From NCBI RefSeq assembly GCF_036327755.1, contig NZ_CP109596.1, positions 1,488,001-1,552,000 on the forward strand: DNA of 64,000 nucleotides, read 5' to 3'. Below the pieces are notes generated by a model. It had not been told where the DNA came from. It saw only the letters and a program-made list of their open reading frames with translations, and searched no databases. A program made the translations under genes and the position numbers. The stretch is from Nocardia sp. NBC_01503 (GTDB taxonomy: Bacteria; Actinomycetota; Actinomycetes; Mycobacteriales; Mycobacteriaceae). Of this stretch, positions 1-9,119 are shown in pieces. Every line of letters starts with the position of its first letter. Positions within the stretch are counted from its first letter, which is position 1.

Positions 1-3000
1 CGTTGAGGCCCTCGTGGTCGGGGCGGGCGAACTCGGGGAGGACGTTTCCGGAGTCACCCGCTGCGATCTTCGCGAAGTTGTGGAGTGATTCGCTGGGGAC
101 AGTGTGGGCGTCATCGTGGAACTTGTAGTAGCCGGTGTGGGTACCGATATTGCTGAATGTCTTTGCACCGCCCGGGAATTGGGCGGTGATGCGGCGAGCC
201 CCGAATGCCTCCACCGACGGGTCCATGCCGAGACCCATGCTGAGACCCGGTGCGGCACGGGCGATCTCGCCCGGCGTGCTGGAACCGATCCAGGTGACCG
301 GGTCGCGGGAGGAGCTGGCCACGAAGACATTTCCCTCGCCGAGACCGAATTCGGAGGCGTGCACGACCGGGCCCGCGCCAGGTGAGCCGAGGAGGGTGAT
401 GGTGCTGACCTCGCCGGTAAGGCGGCCACCCGCACCGGCGTAGCTCGTGGTGGTGGAGCCGTAGCTGTGGCCGAAGAGGTGCACGTCGGGCATGGGCTCG
501 CCGCCGGGCAAACCCGCGTTGATTTTGCGAGTCTGGTTGAACGCGGCCACGTCTCGGGCCAGCAGTTGTCCACCGCGCTGCGCCAAGGCCGGATTCGTCA
601 TCTCCCGGCCGATGCGTGAACCGCTCGGGGCGTCGTAGCCGATCCAGGCGATCGAGGCGACCATGCCGGGGTCGTGCACATTGTCGGAGGTGGCCTCGTA
701 GTGGTGGAACGCATTGTTCAGGTTCACTTCGAGGCTGCGGACCGTGGTGGTGATACCGGGGATGTGCCAGGAGACGGTGGATGCCTTGTCCACGTCACCT
801 ATCGCGACGACTGCGCGACCCTCGCCGTTGAAAGCCTTTGAGTCGTAGGACAACACGCGTACGGGCGGGCGATGGCCGGGCGGATCGTCCCGGTCACGGT
901 TGGCGAAGTTGTCGGCGAGGGTTTCCGCGTGCTCCAGGTTGTGGATGGTGCTCTCGAGATTCTTGAACTGCTGGCGGCCTTCCGGATCGGTCCAGCGGCT
1001 GGTCCACTTGTCCACGCGCGGATTGCGTTCGCGCAGTTCGGTCAGATCGCGGGCGATGGACAAACGGTTGGCCTGGTCACGCGCGTGCGGCGGGATGCCG
1101 TCGGCATTGCCGATCTCATGCGGGTGCACACGCATTACCGCGCCCTGCTCGTCAGGGGTCAGGTCATGCCACCAGTTGTGGTTATCGCGGGCTTTCTGGT
1201 GTGCCCCGGCCTGATCGACGTCGTCGAGATGGAGCAATGCCTCGACCTCATGGCCGAGTTTGGCCAGGGCGTCGGCGGCATGGGTGCGCTCGGCCGCGGT
1301 GATCGGATGATCCACCGGCAGGACCGAGTGCGGCGCGGGATGGGATGGCGCGGGCGGTTCCGAATGGGACGGCTGCGGGTCGTGATCGGGCTGCGAATCG
1401 TGTTCCGGCTGACCATCGCGACTCGGCTGACCGTCATGATCGGGCTGTCCATCACGGCTGGGCTGCCGATCATGTTCGGATCGACCGTCCCGGTTCGGCC
1501 GCCCGTCCTGCGTTGGATCGTTGTCCCGCTGCGGATTTCGCTCGTTCTGCGCGACATCATCGTTGGTCCGACCGGACCGGTGCTCGTCGCGTGCGGGCGT
1601 CCCGTCGTGATTCGGATGCTGCCCGCCGGTCACATCGTCATGTCTGCCACCGATCCGCCCCTCGAGGCGTTCGGATGCGGGGACCTGCGCGCGATCGTTC
1701 GGCACCGCGTCCAGGCGTTCGTTCCCGCGCGAACCCGCCTCCAGGCCAGTCGTTTTGGCCTGCACCGGCGCAGCGGTCCCGGCCGGTTCGCGGGTCGGCG
1801 CGGCACCGGCCCGGGAGGTATCCGCTGGCGTGGTGGAGCCCGGTTCCGCTCGGGGCGCGGCCGCCGGTGCGGGACGGCCGTCCCCGGTGGGTTTGACGTC
1901 GCCCGGCGCGTGTGAGGCAGCGGAGGATTGGACGCCATCGGCAAGTTTCGGGCCGGTTGTACCAGGCGAATTGGGTTGCTGATGGGCAGGCTGCACGGGA
2001 GCCGCGTTCTGGCCGTTGGTGACTTGACCGCCCGGAGCATCATTGTGCACAACAGGATTCACCGGCGCCTGGGGCGCCGCGGCAGCCACTACTGGATTCT
2101 GCTTACCCGCTTCGGCATCCCCGGCATGCGGAGTATCCGAGGAAAGTCCTGCCCCGTCGGAGACGTGCGCCGGTGTGATCGGCACGCCTTCACTCGTAGT
2201 GGCGGGCGCCTCGATCCCGCTCGGTTTGGTCGGCGCCGGTTGGCTTTTGAACTCCGCGGTCGGATGGGCCAAGGTCGGGGCGTGTCCCTTGGGACTCGCG
2301 GCACGAATCGCCCCGGGCGCGGCACCGCCCCACATACCCGCCGTGATCATCCGTGGGTCGAATTCGTGGTTACCGGTGATCAGCGCGCTGGCACCCCAAC
2401 CCGCCAGACCCGCTGACCCGCCGGCAGCCAACATGGTGACTCCGGTGGTCAGCACTCGCGTGGTGATCTTCGACGGAGTGCCGAACAGCCCGTGCAGACC
2501 GCCGCCGACACCGGCGGCGACGACACCGCCCGCGGCTCCGGCGGCCGCCATGATCCCAACCTGTTCCCAGCTGAACTTCTCGCGTCGCCCTTCGAACCGC
2601 TGCCACGCCTGAATCGCCGCATCGGGGGCAGTGCCCATGGCCGCACCGAGGGCCGCGGACTTCGCGGCGGTAAGGCCCGCTTTGATCGCCAGGTCTTTGA
2701 GAACCGCTTTGATCTCGGCGATCTCGGCGAACTTCACGCTCTGTCCGAGCAGCTTCTGGACCAGCTGCTTCATAATCATTCGCGCGGTGATGCGATTGGT
2801 CGCGATCACCGCCGCTTCCGCAGCGGGTGCGGCGAATAGACTGGCCGCGGCGAACGCCATATCTATCGCCATGATGATCAACATGGCGTGGAACATCAGT
2901 TTGCTGTACTCGAACTCGGTGCCGGTGTTGTCCGCCAGCGCGCCGATACTGTCGAACCATTTGACGAGGCTGTCGATCGATCCGGCCCCGTCTTTGCTCA

Positions 3001-3238
3001 GATCGCCGAACTTGAGCGATTTGAGCTGGGCCAGCATGGCGTCGCCGCCATCGCCCTCGGGGTAGGCGAGGCGCACCGCCGCCATGGCGGCATCGATGTC
3101 TTCCTTGATGCTGTTGAGCTGGGTGGCGGCGGACTTCCAGTCGTCCGCGAGGGTCCACATCTTGTCTTCATTGCCCTCGGGCCACTGCATGCCGACGAGC
3201 CAGCCGTAGTAATCGGCGCCGGGCGGACGCCAGATCAT
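1..3238 (-). CDS. ESX-type polymorphic toxin with alpha/beta-hydrolase (DUF1023-like) domain, 3' end outside window
   Basis: The frame stays open from an ATG at 3238 (after GGTGAG) to base 1, about 1,079 codons, and has no stop in the window. Residues 1-310 are a helical domain with the signature GWLVGMQWPEGNED, which the toxins starting at 10937 and 52017 also carry. It resembles the WXG100-like, CpnT-type N-terminal domain of type VII-associated toxins. A Pro/Gly/Asp-rich linker follows (about 310-660), including degenerate DGQPxHD repeats. The rest looks like an Abhydrolase_8 (DUF1023) domain: nucleophile elbow GHSYGST with Ser925, then SSRDPVTWIG, and a histidine-rich stretch after GYYKFHDDAH that could supply the catalytic His. 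The substrate is unknown; the family is hydrolase-like. The gene is divergent from the YezG-like gene at 3559, which may provide immunity (inference). Confidence 0.8.
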   Translation of the reverse strand, partial: MIWRPPGADYYGWLVGMQWPEGNEDKMWTLADDWKSAATQLNSIKEDIDAAMAAVRLAYPEGDGGDAMLAQLKSLKFGDLSKDGAGSIDSLVKWFDSIGALADNTGTEFEYSKLMFHAMLIIMAIDMAFAAASLFAAPAAEAAVIATNRITARMIMKQLVQKLLGQSVKFAEIAEIKAVLKDLAIKAGLTAAKSAALGAAMGTAPDAAIQAWQRFEGRREKFSWEQVGIMAAAGAAGGVVAAGVGGGLHGLFGTPSKITTRVLTTGVTMLAAGGSAGLAGWGASALITGNHEFDPRMITAGMWGGAAPGAIRAASPKGHAPTLAHPTAEFKSQPAPTKPSGIEAPATTSEGVPITPAHVSDGAGLSSDTPHAGDAEAGKQNPVVAAAAPQAPVNPVVHNDAPGGQVTNGQNAAPVQPAHQQPNSPGTTGPKLADGVQSSAASHAPGDVKPTGDGRPAPAAAPRAEPGSTTPADTSRAGAAPTREPAGTAAPVQAKTTGLEAGSRGNERLDAVPNDRAQVPASERLEGRIGGRHDDVTGGQHPNHDGTPARDEHRSGRTNDDVAQNERNPQRDNDPTQDGRPNRDGRSEHDRQPSRDGQPDHDGQPSRDGQPEHDSQPDHDPQPSHSEPPAPSHPAPHSVLPVDHPITAAERTHAADALAKLGHEVEALLHLDDVDQAGAHQKARDNHNWWHDLTPDEQGAVMRVHPHEIGNADGIPPHARDQANRLSIARDLTELRERNPRVDKWTSRWTDPEGRQQFKNLESTIHNLEHAETLADNFANRDRDDPPGHRPPVRVLSYDSKAFNGEGRAVVAIGDVDKASTVSWHIPGITTTVRSLEVNLNNAFHHYEATSDNVHDPGMVASIAWIGYDAPSGSRIGREMTNPALAQRGGQLLARDVAAFNQTRKINAGLPGGEPMPDVHLFGHSYGSTTTSYAGAGGRLTGEVSTITLLGSPGAGPVVHASEFGLGEGNVFVASSSRDPVTWIGSSTPGEIARAAPGLSMGLGMDPSVEAFGARRITAQFPGGAKTFSNIGTHTGYYKFHDDAHTVPSESLHNFAKIAAGDSGNVLPEFARPDHEGLN
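1362..1510 (-). repeat. In-frame degenerate repeat coding for DGQPxHD-type units
   Basis: About seven short units coding for variants of DGQPDHD, DGQPSRD and DSQPDHD lie in the linker of the hydrolase-type toxin. They code for an unstructured hydrophilic spacer between the N-terminal domain and the hydrolase domain. Confidence 0.6.
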
Positions 3239-3558
3239 CGCGACCTCACCGCTGCGTGGATCGCGCGCCTAGCAGCGGTTTCCGACCCCCGTACTGTCAC
3301 TCCCGCCCCCGGATTCGACCGACTACTCAGCTATCAGACTGCCGGACTGCGGTTTTCACCGACACACAGGCAGTGATCTTGCGTCACGCTGCCATAGAAA
3401 GCGTGGATCAGCAACTGCGGATGGTCGAATCAGCCGACCCGGTAAACCCACCGCTACCCCCACCGGCCGGACCTGAATCACCACTGACGAATGTGTAGGG
3501 TCGCAGGCGTATCCGAACGGGCGGCCGGTGCTGCCCGGTCGACGAGGGGAGCGACATC
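3239..3558. promoter_or_regulatory. Divergent intergenic region (320 bp) between hydrolase-type toxin and YezG-like gene
   Basis: No gene is seen here. It separates two divergent genes and should hold promoters for both. A -10-like TAGGGT at 3496-3501, preceded by TG, lies about 58 bases before the GTG start at 3559. A matching -35 is not clear. A ribosome-binding sequence GAGGGGAG at 3543-3551 precedes the GTG. Nothing else was recognised. Confidence 0.35.
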
Positions 3559-5094
3559 GTGAACAACCCGCAGGCCGGGAAGCCGGACGACGACTTCATG
3601 AAGACATTCATGGAGAGCTTCACGCAGGCCGCCGGTGAGCCGGTGATCAGCACGACCATCGTCTCCCATCCCGGCCCGGCCGGCGTCGACGAGAAGCAGA
3701 TCACCGAGCAGGCTCGTGAGGTCACCCACGGTATCGCCCGGGCACTCGCCGAGGACGGGCCGGAGGGTTGGGAGCGGATCGACGCGGTATTCGCGTGGAC
3801 GGTCGCCACTCAGGCTTGGAATGTGATCTATTCGGCGCAGGGGCGTGGGGTGCGCGCCGAACCTTCGCAGGCGACACTGCTTTTGGTGCAGGATCAGCGG
3901 GAGATCGCGGCGCAGCTGCCCGAGGGGCCATGGTGGCGGATGCGGATCGTGCTCACCAATGACGGTCAGATTCAGACCGATTACGACTACGGGGACGATC
4001 CGTTCCCGGATGATCAGTTGTTCCCGCCCGAGGCGTACCGGGCCGATATCGCCGAGTATCCGCGGCGGCGGTTGCCGGTGTGGCTGGCGGCTTATGTGGG
4101 GAATGAAGGGCGGCAGTTGCGCCCGGCGAAGGTGGCCGCGGAACAGTCGCGACTCGATCGCGGCAAAGGTATTCGCGGCGTGGTCTCGACCACGGATTTC
4201 CCCCCACTGCAATTGCTTTGGGCGCGATGGACCGCGATCGCCGCGACTTATGCGGCGCTCGATTCGGCACAGGGGCCGCGCGTTTTGCCATCGCTCGGAT
4301 GGTTCGAGACGACCAAGCGCAGTGGGAGCACTCTGTATCTGTTGCCGGGCGATCGGGCGGTCATCTCCGGTGGGGTGTGGAATTCTCCGGAGCTGGACGC
4401 GGCGTACAACGGCGATGCGCCGATGCCGGAAATCTATGCGGGAGCACCGGATTGGGTGACCGACGCGGTGCTCAACCCGCGCACGTCCTCGGGGCTGCTG
4501 TCATTCTGCTATTGGTGGGAGAACGGCGGGTGGTATCGCGGTGAGTCGCCTGGCGGGCCGGGGCTGGCCGCGGCGATCCCGGGGGTCTGGACCTCGGATG
4601 TCACCGTCGAAATCATCTCCGCCGGGCTTGCCGAAGCGAGCGGTGCACCGCTGGCCGATCAGAACCGAACCGCGGTCGAGACGCTGGTCGCGGCCGCCGA
4701 GGCCGGGGTCGTCACATTCGAAACCATCTCCGCCGCAATCGATCCGGCGCGATTCGATGTGGACGGGGCACTCAATCAGTTCACCCTCGCGGGGCTGCGG
4801 ACGTTCGTGACCGCGCCGCCGATGTCCCGTGTCGATGCGATCGAGCAGGTGCGGCGGCATATTCTCGACAAGGGCTCCGATACCACCGGGTATCCACTGG
4901 ACCAGTTGAACGCCGACCGGATCGAATCGGGCTGGATGGTTTATGTGCCGACCCAGCCGGGCGAGATCATGCTCGGGCGGGCGATCTACTACATCGCGGA
5001 CGATGGTGTGGTCGAGGCGTCTTCGTCCTCCGTGCCACCCGCGGTGTATATCGCCGGATTCACGCAGCGGTACAACGCGCGAAACCGTCAGTGA
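3559..5094 (+). CDS. Large YezG-like protein, candidate immunity or toxin-accessory protein
   Basis: 511 residues, GTG start supported by GAGGGGAG a few bases upstream. Residues about 125-190 carry the YezG-like pattern: an aromatic WWR strand, DYDYGDDPFPDDQLF, then a segment ending in YPRRRLPVWLAAYV. YezG-type proteins are immunity partners of polymorphic toxins. The remaining two thirds (about 215-511) is a conserved region I do not recognise, with RVLPSLGWFE, SGGVW, ELDAAYNGDAP, FCYWWENGGWYRGESP and a closing YIADDGVVEAS segment. The protein at 22409-23962 is a full-length paralogue, which argues for one fused family and not a chance fusion. It lies opposite the hydrolase-type toxin and directly before a WXG100/YbaB pair. 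Immunity or export-accessory function is inferred from context. No signal peptide or membrane segment is visible. Confidence 0.7.
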   Translation: MNNPQAGKPDDDFMKTFMESFTQAAGEPVISTTIVSHPGPAGVDEKQITEQAREVTHGIARALAEDGPEGWERIDAVFAWTVATQAWNVIYSAQGRGVRAEPSQATLLLVQDQREIAAQLPEGPWWRMRIVLTNDGQIQTDYDYGDDPFPDDQLFPPEAYRADIAEYPRRRLPVWLAAYVGNEGRQLRPAKVAAEQSRLDRGKGIRGVVSTTDFPPLQLLWARWTAIAATYAALDSAQGPRVLPSLGWFETTKRSGSTLYLLPGDRAVISGGVWNSPELDAAYNGDAPMPEIYAGAPDWVTDAVLNPRTSSGLLSFCYWWENGGWYRGESPGGPGLAAAIPGVWTSDVTVEIISAGLAEASGAPLADQNRTAVETLVAAAEAGVVTFETISAAIDPARFDVDGALNQFTLAGLRTFVTAPPMSRVDAIEQVRRHILDKGSDTTGYPLDQLNADRIESGWMVYVPTQPGEIMLGRAIYYIADDGVVEASSSSVPPAVYIAGFTQRYNARNRQ

Positions 5095-5117
5095 CCACCG
5101 AAAACATCTGCATCGCA

Positions 5118-5147
5118 TTGCCTCCGACGCTGATCAGCGGATAGTGT
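5118..5147 (+). promoter_or_regulatory. Putative promoter of the WXG100-YbaB-SUKH genes
   Basis: TTGCCT (5118-5123), an 18-base spacer and TAGTGT (5142-5147) lie 35 bases before the WXG100 start. Spacing and hexamers fit an actinobacterial housekeeping promoter; this is by eye only. Confidence 0.4.
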
Positions 5148-5181
5148 CGGCGGCAAAGCTTCATGGGGAGGAGTCGCCGTC

Positions 5182-5505
5182 ATGGCTGGAAAAGTTGAGG
5201 TAAGCCCCGAACTGCTGCGGCAGGCATCGGTGAAGACCGCCAATGTGACCGACCGGGTCAAGGCGGTGCTGACCGGGCTGGAATCCGCCATCGACGGCCT
5301 GGGCGAGCCCTGGGGCGGTGACAACTACGGCGAGAAATTCGCCAACGGTGAGGACGGTAAGGGCTACACCGCCGCGCGCGAGAACCTGAAGCAGCTCACC
5401 ACCGACAATGCCAAGAAGTCGGATGATCAGTCGAACGCGCAGCACGATTCGTCCAAGCTGCACGGCAACACGGACCAGGCCAGCGCCGACACCTTCAAGT
5501 CGTAG
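5182..5505 (+). CDS. WXG100-family protein (ESX secretion partner)
   Basis: 107 residues, ATG start after a strong GGGGAGGAG. The protein is almost wholly helical, with the turn EPWGGDNYG (a W-x-G type motif) between two predicted helices, as in EsxA/EsxB-type small secreted proteins. The C-terminus (ASADTFKS) has no YxxxD/E secretion motif, so it may be exported with a partner carrying the signal. The YbaB-like gene follows after 3 bases. Similar WXG100/YbaB pairs occur at 9197-10032 and, reversed, at 52870-52045. Confidence 0.85.
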   Translation: MAGKVEVSPELLRQASVKTANVTDRVKAVLTGLESAIDGLGEPWGGDNYGEKFANGEDGKGYTAARENLKQLTTDNAKKSDDQSNAQHDSSKLHGNTDQASADTFKS

Positions 5506-5508
5506 CCC

Positions 5509-6006
5509 ATGGCCAACGAATTCATCAAGGGTGAACTCGCCTCGATGATCGACGAGTTCCAGGCGCAGATGACCGCGCTCGCGGACGTGCACCAGAAGCG
5601 CGCCCAACTCACCGCCGCAGGAACCGCGTTGCAGAAGCGGGTCACGGTGACGCTGAACGCCGACTTCGTGGTCATCGAAACCCGATTCGTCGACACCGAA
5701 GACCTCACCCACGACGAACTCGCCAAAGCGGTCACCGAGGCCGCCCAGGAAGCCGCCGCCGAATTGTCGCGCAAGAGTGCGGAACTCATGAACCCACTTC
5801 AGGAACGCCGCGACCGCATGCCGAAAATGTCCGACCTCATCGAGGACCTCCCGAACTTCGACGACCGCGTCCCCGAACTGATCCCCGCCTCCCTCGCTCC
5901 CCCGAATTCCCCGGAGCGCCAACTCCACGACCCCGGCATGGTCTTCACCGACGTCGAGGAGCTCGACGACCTCCGCCCCAGCCGGATCAGCGCCGACGAC
6001 TGGTGA
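5509..6006 (+). CDS. YbaB/EbfC-family protein (EspL-like)
   Basis: 165 residues. Residues 1-100 match the YbaB/EbfC fold: a helix, then the strands RVTVTLNADFVVIETRF, then helices with DELAKAVTEAAQEAAAEL. The tail is acidic and proline-containing and is extra to YbaB. Mycobacterial ESX-1 loci also contain a YbaB-like protein (EspL), so a role in ESX substrate handling or regulation is plausible. It follows the WXG100 gene by 3 bases and overlaps the next gene by GTGA, indicating translational coupling. Whether it binds DNA cannot be told from sequence. Confidence 0.8.
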   Translation: MANEFIKGELASMIDEFQAQMTALADVHQKRAQLTAAGTALQKRVTVTLNADFVVIETRFVDTEDLTHDELAKAVTEAAQEAAAELSRKSAELMNPLQERRDRMPKMSDLIEDLPNFDDRVPELIPASLAPPNSPERQLHDPGMVFTDVEELDDLRPSRISADDW

Positions 6007-6488
6007 GCATGTCGCCATTGACCGCACACATCAGCGGAGTCCATCGCCTGCTCATCGACGCCGGTTGGACCCCTGACCGCGATATCGGTTCGCGCGCAGA
6101 CGAAATGATCCAAAGCTCTATCGCGGACGCGCGACGCCAGGGTGTCGAACTCGAAGAACTCGACACCGCGTCGCGATTCATCCACTCATACGGCGACCTG
6201 GAGCTCCAGCTCCCGGGATTCGGCGAATCCAGGCTGGTCCTCAGCCCAACCGCCGGCTACGTAGGCGACGTCGAGGACTTCGCCGAACTCGCCACGAGTC
6301 TGAACTGTCCGGTCTTCCAAGTCGCCTACGACACCCACGAATTCGGTCTTTGGTTGGTGGATGCCCGCGGCCGGTTCTTCTACCACCACCACACCGGCTG
6401 GTACTTCCTGGGCCACAACGAATACGAAGCCTTGGCATCGGCCTTCGGCGGTGGACTCCTCCCCGACGCCGAGGACTATTTCGTCTGA
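6003..6488 (+). CDS. SUKH-3-like immunity protein
   Basis: 161 residues from the GTG at 6003 that overlaps the preceding stop. An ATG at 6009 is an equally possible start. The sequence follows the SUKH-3 outline: RLLIDAGWTPDRDIG near the N-terminus, an FIHSYGDLEL segment, a DTHEFGLWLVDARGRFFY strand pair, WYFLGHNEYEALASAFGGG near the end. SUKH proteins neutralise diverse polymorphic toxins by direct binding. The natural partner here would be a neighbouring toxin such as the hydrolase-type protein at 1-3238, but that pairing is inference. Confidence 0.75.
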   Translation: MSMSPLTAHISGVHRLLIDAGWTPDRDIGSRADEMIQSSIADARRQGVELEELDTASRFIHSYGDLELQLPGFGESRLVLSPTAGYVGDVEDFAELATSLNCPVFQVAYDTHEFGLWLVDARGRFFYHHHTGWYFLGHNEYEALASAFGGGLLPDAEDYFV

Positions 6489-6537
6489 AATTCAGCGGAT
6501 CCCGTCTCACATCTCCGGGTCTCGCATACGCCGATTT

Positions 6538-8382
6538 CTAGTTCGAACTGTTCAGAACTCGGGCGACCGGCTTGGATAAAGCACCTGCCAGTGTGGCGAG
6601 CGAAACCACAACCACGACAACGGTAAACATTGTGGCGGCCGGTCCTCCGAAGTAGGGGACAATGCTCATGTAGCGCAGCGGGTCAGGCAGCGGGATGAAC
6701 TTGCCGACCTCTCTGAGTAGCCCAATGACAAGTAGACCGAAGCCGCCGATGGCAACCATTAATCGACCGGCAGCGGCGCGGGCCATCAGCGCGATAACGC
6801 CACCGATCAGCAAGAGCGCCACCACGGCTGCCGCGAACATCATCATCCGAGTGGTAATCGGGAAGTATGTGTACTTGATTTGTCCTGAGAATCCCCAGGC
6901 CACCAGTCCTGCGTACAAGCCGCCCAGTGCGGCTGTGCACTCCGTCGCGACCAGTGCCGCCCGCGATCCCGCAGAGGCGCTGAGGCTTTGGTCCACGCCC
7001 GGTACGGCCGTCGAGCTGGAGAGTGCGGCTATCGCGGCGCCGATCGCCAGGATCAATCCGATCACGCATATGGCGGTCTCGATCGCCAAGCTGTAGAAAA
7101 CGAACGGGCGATCGTCAGTGGTTCTACTGAGAACGACCGCGAGCGCATAAGCGATAGCGCCGGTCACCACCATTCGCCGACCGGACGGCTTGCGGGCGAG
7201 TATCAGCCCGGCACCGGTGAATAACAACAGCGCGACCACCGCGGCTACGAGAGTTCCCACGCCGAAGTACGTCAGCGGGAAGTCGTTCGTCGTGCGGTAG
7301 TCGCCCGGTGTCTTCCTGCCACTCTGCCGCCCCAAATCCGCGTAGAGGGCATACAGCCTGATGGCACCGGCCGTCGCGATGGACGCCGCCACGCTCGACA
7401 ATATCGCCGCGGCAACAGCGGCCGGCTGCAATCCGGCCGAGATACCGGATTCCGGCTGCGGGTGTGGTGACCCGGCTGGCCGATACGAATTCGGCTGCTG
7501 CCATGCGACTGTCGGCGAGCTGGGCGTAATCGGTACCGGGGCTCGGCCCGCGAGTGCCGCGACGGCCGCCGATGCGAACTCTGTGCAGCTACCGAACCGG
7601 TCGTCGCGCCGTTTGGCGGTGGCTCGTGCGATCACATCGTCCAGCTGCGGGGGCACATCATGTCGAATATGACTGAGTCTCGGCAGCGGTTGGCTGAGAT
7701 GCCCGGCGACGACTTGCCCGGGGTTGGACGCAGCGAATGGGGGACGACCTGCCAGCACGGCGAAAAGAGTGCAGGCAAGAGAGTATTGGTCGGCTCGGTG
7801 ATCGACCTGCTCGCCGGACAATTGCTCGGGCGCAGCGTAAGCGAGTGTGGCGGTGAAGGTTCCGGTGGAAGTGAGCTGAGTATTGGAGTCGATCAGCCGC
7901 GCGATTCCGAAATCGGTGAGGATCGCGCGTTCTTCCCTGCCGGTATCAGCCGCGGAGAGCAGGATATTCGCGGGTTTCACATCGCGGTGCAGCACTCCAC
8001 GGCTGTGCGCGAAATCCAGGGCCGATGCCGTCTCGGTGATGATCCGCACGGCCCGCTGCACCGACACCTGGCGGGGGTCGAGCTTGGCGGCGTCGATTCC
8101 CTGCACGTACTGCATCGCGATCCACAGATGCCCCTCGTGCACACCGCGATCGTGGATTCCCACAATGCTCGGATGATCCAGGCGAGCAATGGCATTCGCT
8201 TCCTGCTCGAATCGCCGACGCACCTCCGGATCGGCGGAGACCTCATGCGCGAGCAGTTTGAGCGCTACCTGCCGCGGGAGACGTGGATGCCGCGCAAGAT
8301 AGACGCTGCCCATTCCCCCTTGCCCCAGTACGCCGTCGAGTGTGTATTCCGCGAACGTCTGGCCCGCGCTCAACTGAACCAC
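6538..8382 (-). CDS. PknB-type Ser/Thr protein kinase with polytopic membrane C-terminus
   Basis: 614 residues from GTG at 8382, preceded by AAGGGGGAT; an in-frame ATG at 8424 is possible but lacks such a site. The kinase domain (about 10-275) has all key motifs: glycine loop GQGGMG (20-25), Lys42 in VALKLL, HRDVKPAN with Asp134, DFG with Asp157, and APE at 184-186. It should be active. After a Pro-rich linker come about eight hydrophobic segments from residue 325 to the C-terminus. There is no PASTA or other recognised sensor domain, so the signal may be sensed within the membrane. It is convergent with the SUKH-3 gene and sits between two toxin loci. A link to their control is speculative. 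Confidence 0.88.
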   Translation of the reverse strand: MVQLSAGQTFAEYTLDGVLGQGGMGSVYLARHPRLPRQVALKLLAHEVSADPEVRRRFEQEANAIARLDHPSIVGIHDRGVHEGHLWIAMQYVQGIDAAKLDPRQVSVQRAVRIITETASALDFAHSRGVLHRDVKPANILLSAADTGREERAILTDFGIARLIDSNTQLTSTGTFTATLAYAAPEQLSGEQVDHRADQYSLACTLFAVLAGRPPFAASNPGQVVAGHLSQPLPRLSHIRHDVPPQLDDVIARATAKRRDDRFGSCTEFASAAVAALAGRAPVPITPSSPTVAWQQPNSYRPAGSPHPQPESGISAGLQPAAVAAAILSSVAASIATAGAIRLYALYADLGRQSGRKTPGDYRTTNDFPLTYFGVGTLVAAVVALLLFTGAGLILARKPSGRRMVVTGAIAYALAVVLSRTTDDRPFVFYSLAIETAICVIGLILAIGAAIAALSSSTAVPGVDQSLSASAGSRAALVATECTAALGGLYAGLVAWGFSGQIKYTYFPITTRMMMFAAAVVALLLIGGVIALMARAAAGRLMVAIGGFGLLVIGLLREVGKFIPLPDPLRYMSIVPYFGGPAATMFTVVVVVVSLATLAGALSKPVARVLNSSN

Positions 8383-8475
8383 GATCCCCCTTGCAGACCT
8401 CTCCGAGCAGTGCCCGGACAGCATAAACCAAGGTACGCAGGGGTTCCTGTCGCCGGGACGGAGCTCTGGTGCGGG

Positions 8476-9030
8476 TCAGAAGCTGGTCAGGGTGGCGGCG
8501 TACTGGTCGCGAACCGCTTCCAGTCGAGGGCGGGTGAAGCGGCCCGGTTCGCGTTCGTGAAGGGCGAGGCCGTCCGCGGAAGTGAAGGCGGACAGGGGGA
8601 CTCGGTCTTCGGTGGCGGGGATGAACTTGAGGACTTCTTCGATGGCGGCTACCGCGGTGGCGAGGGTGTGGCGGGCCGATTTCAGGGCTTGGTCGTTCAA
8701 ACCCGTTGTGGTGGTGGGGACTTGGCGGGTGCACACCTCCGAGTACCAGAGCCAGGTGCCGGGGTCCAGGAGTTCGGAGGGGGTGGATTCGCCGAAGCGG
8801 ACGCTGCCGGAAGGGGGTGGCAGGACCTCGGCGGGGAGGCGGAATTCGTAGACCCGCTGCGCGGCGCAGTTCGGGCACGTGCCGGTGTAGCGGCTGGCGA
8901 GCACGCCTTCGATGGTGACCACCGCGCTGCGGAAGGTGCAGTGGGATTCGCCGCAGGAGGGGCAGGGTTGCAGGGTCAGGTAGAGGCGGGCCTCGGCGTT
9001 GGTGCGGGCCAGGGGGAGGGTGTCCGGCAT
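8476..9030 (-). CDS. Zinc-ribbon protein of unknown function
   Basis: 184 residues, ATG with AAAGGAG six bases upstream. Two CxxC pairs (Cys23/Cys26 in CPSCGESH and Cys52/Cys55 in CPNC) form a likely zinc ribbon in the first 60 residues. The rest contains LLDPGTWLWYSEVC, then helices typical of a small binding domain. I do not recognise the family. It lies 93 bases upstream of the kinase on the same strand and is divergent from the WXG100 gene at 9197. Its place among toxin and ESX genes suggests an accessory or immunity role, without direct evidence. Confidence 0.65.
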   Translation of the reverse strand: MPDTLPLARTNAEARLYLTLQPCPSCGESHCTFRSAVVTIEGVLASRYTGTCPNCAAQRVYEFRLPAEVLPPPSGSVRFGESTPSELLDPGTWLWYSEVCTRQVPTTTTGLNDQALKSARHTLATAVAAIEEVLKFIPATEDRVPLSAFTSADGLALHEREPGRFTRPRLEAVRDQYAATLTSF

Positions 9031-9119
9031 TGCGACTCCTTTGCTGGCGGTGTGATCAGCCGTTTTGCCTGCGGTCGATCTTAAAGGGAAACCTGGATGT
9101 TGACGGGGTGGGGATGGTT

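Noticed and set aside
872..1915. 347-codon plus-strand frame
   Set aside because: It lies opposite the linker and hydrolase part of the leftward toxin and reads as Arg/Gly/Val-rich shadow sequence with no domain.
2370..3158. 262-codon minus-strand frame near the window start
   Set aside because: It is out of frame with the true leftward gene starting at 3238, whose translation gives a recognisable N-terminal domain.
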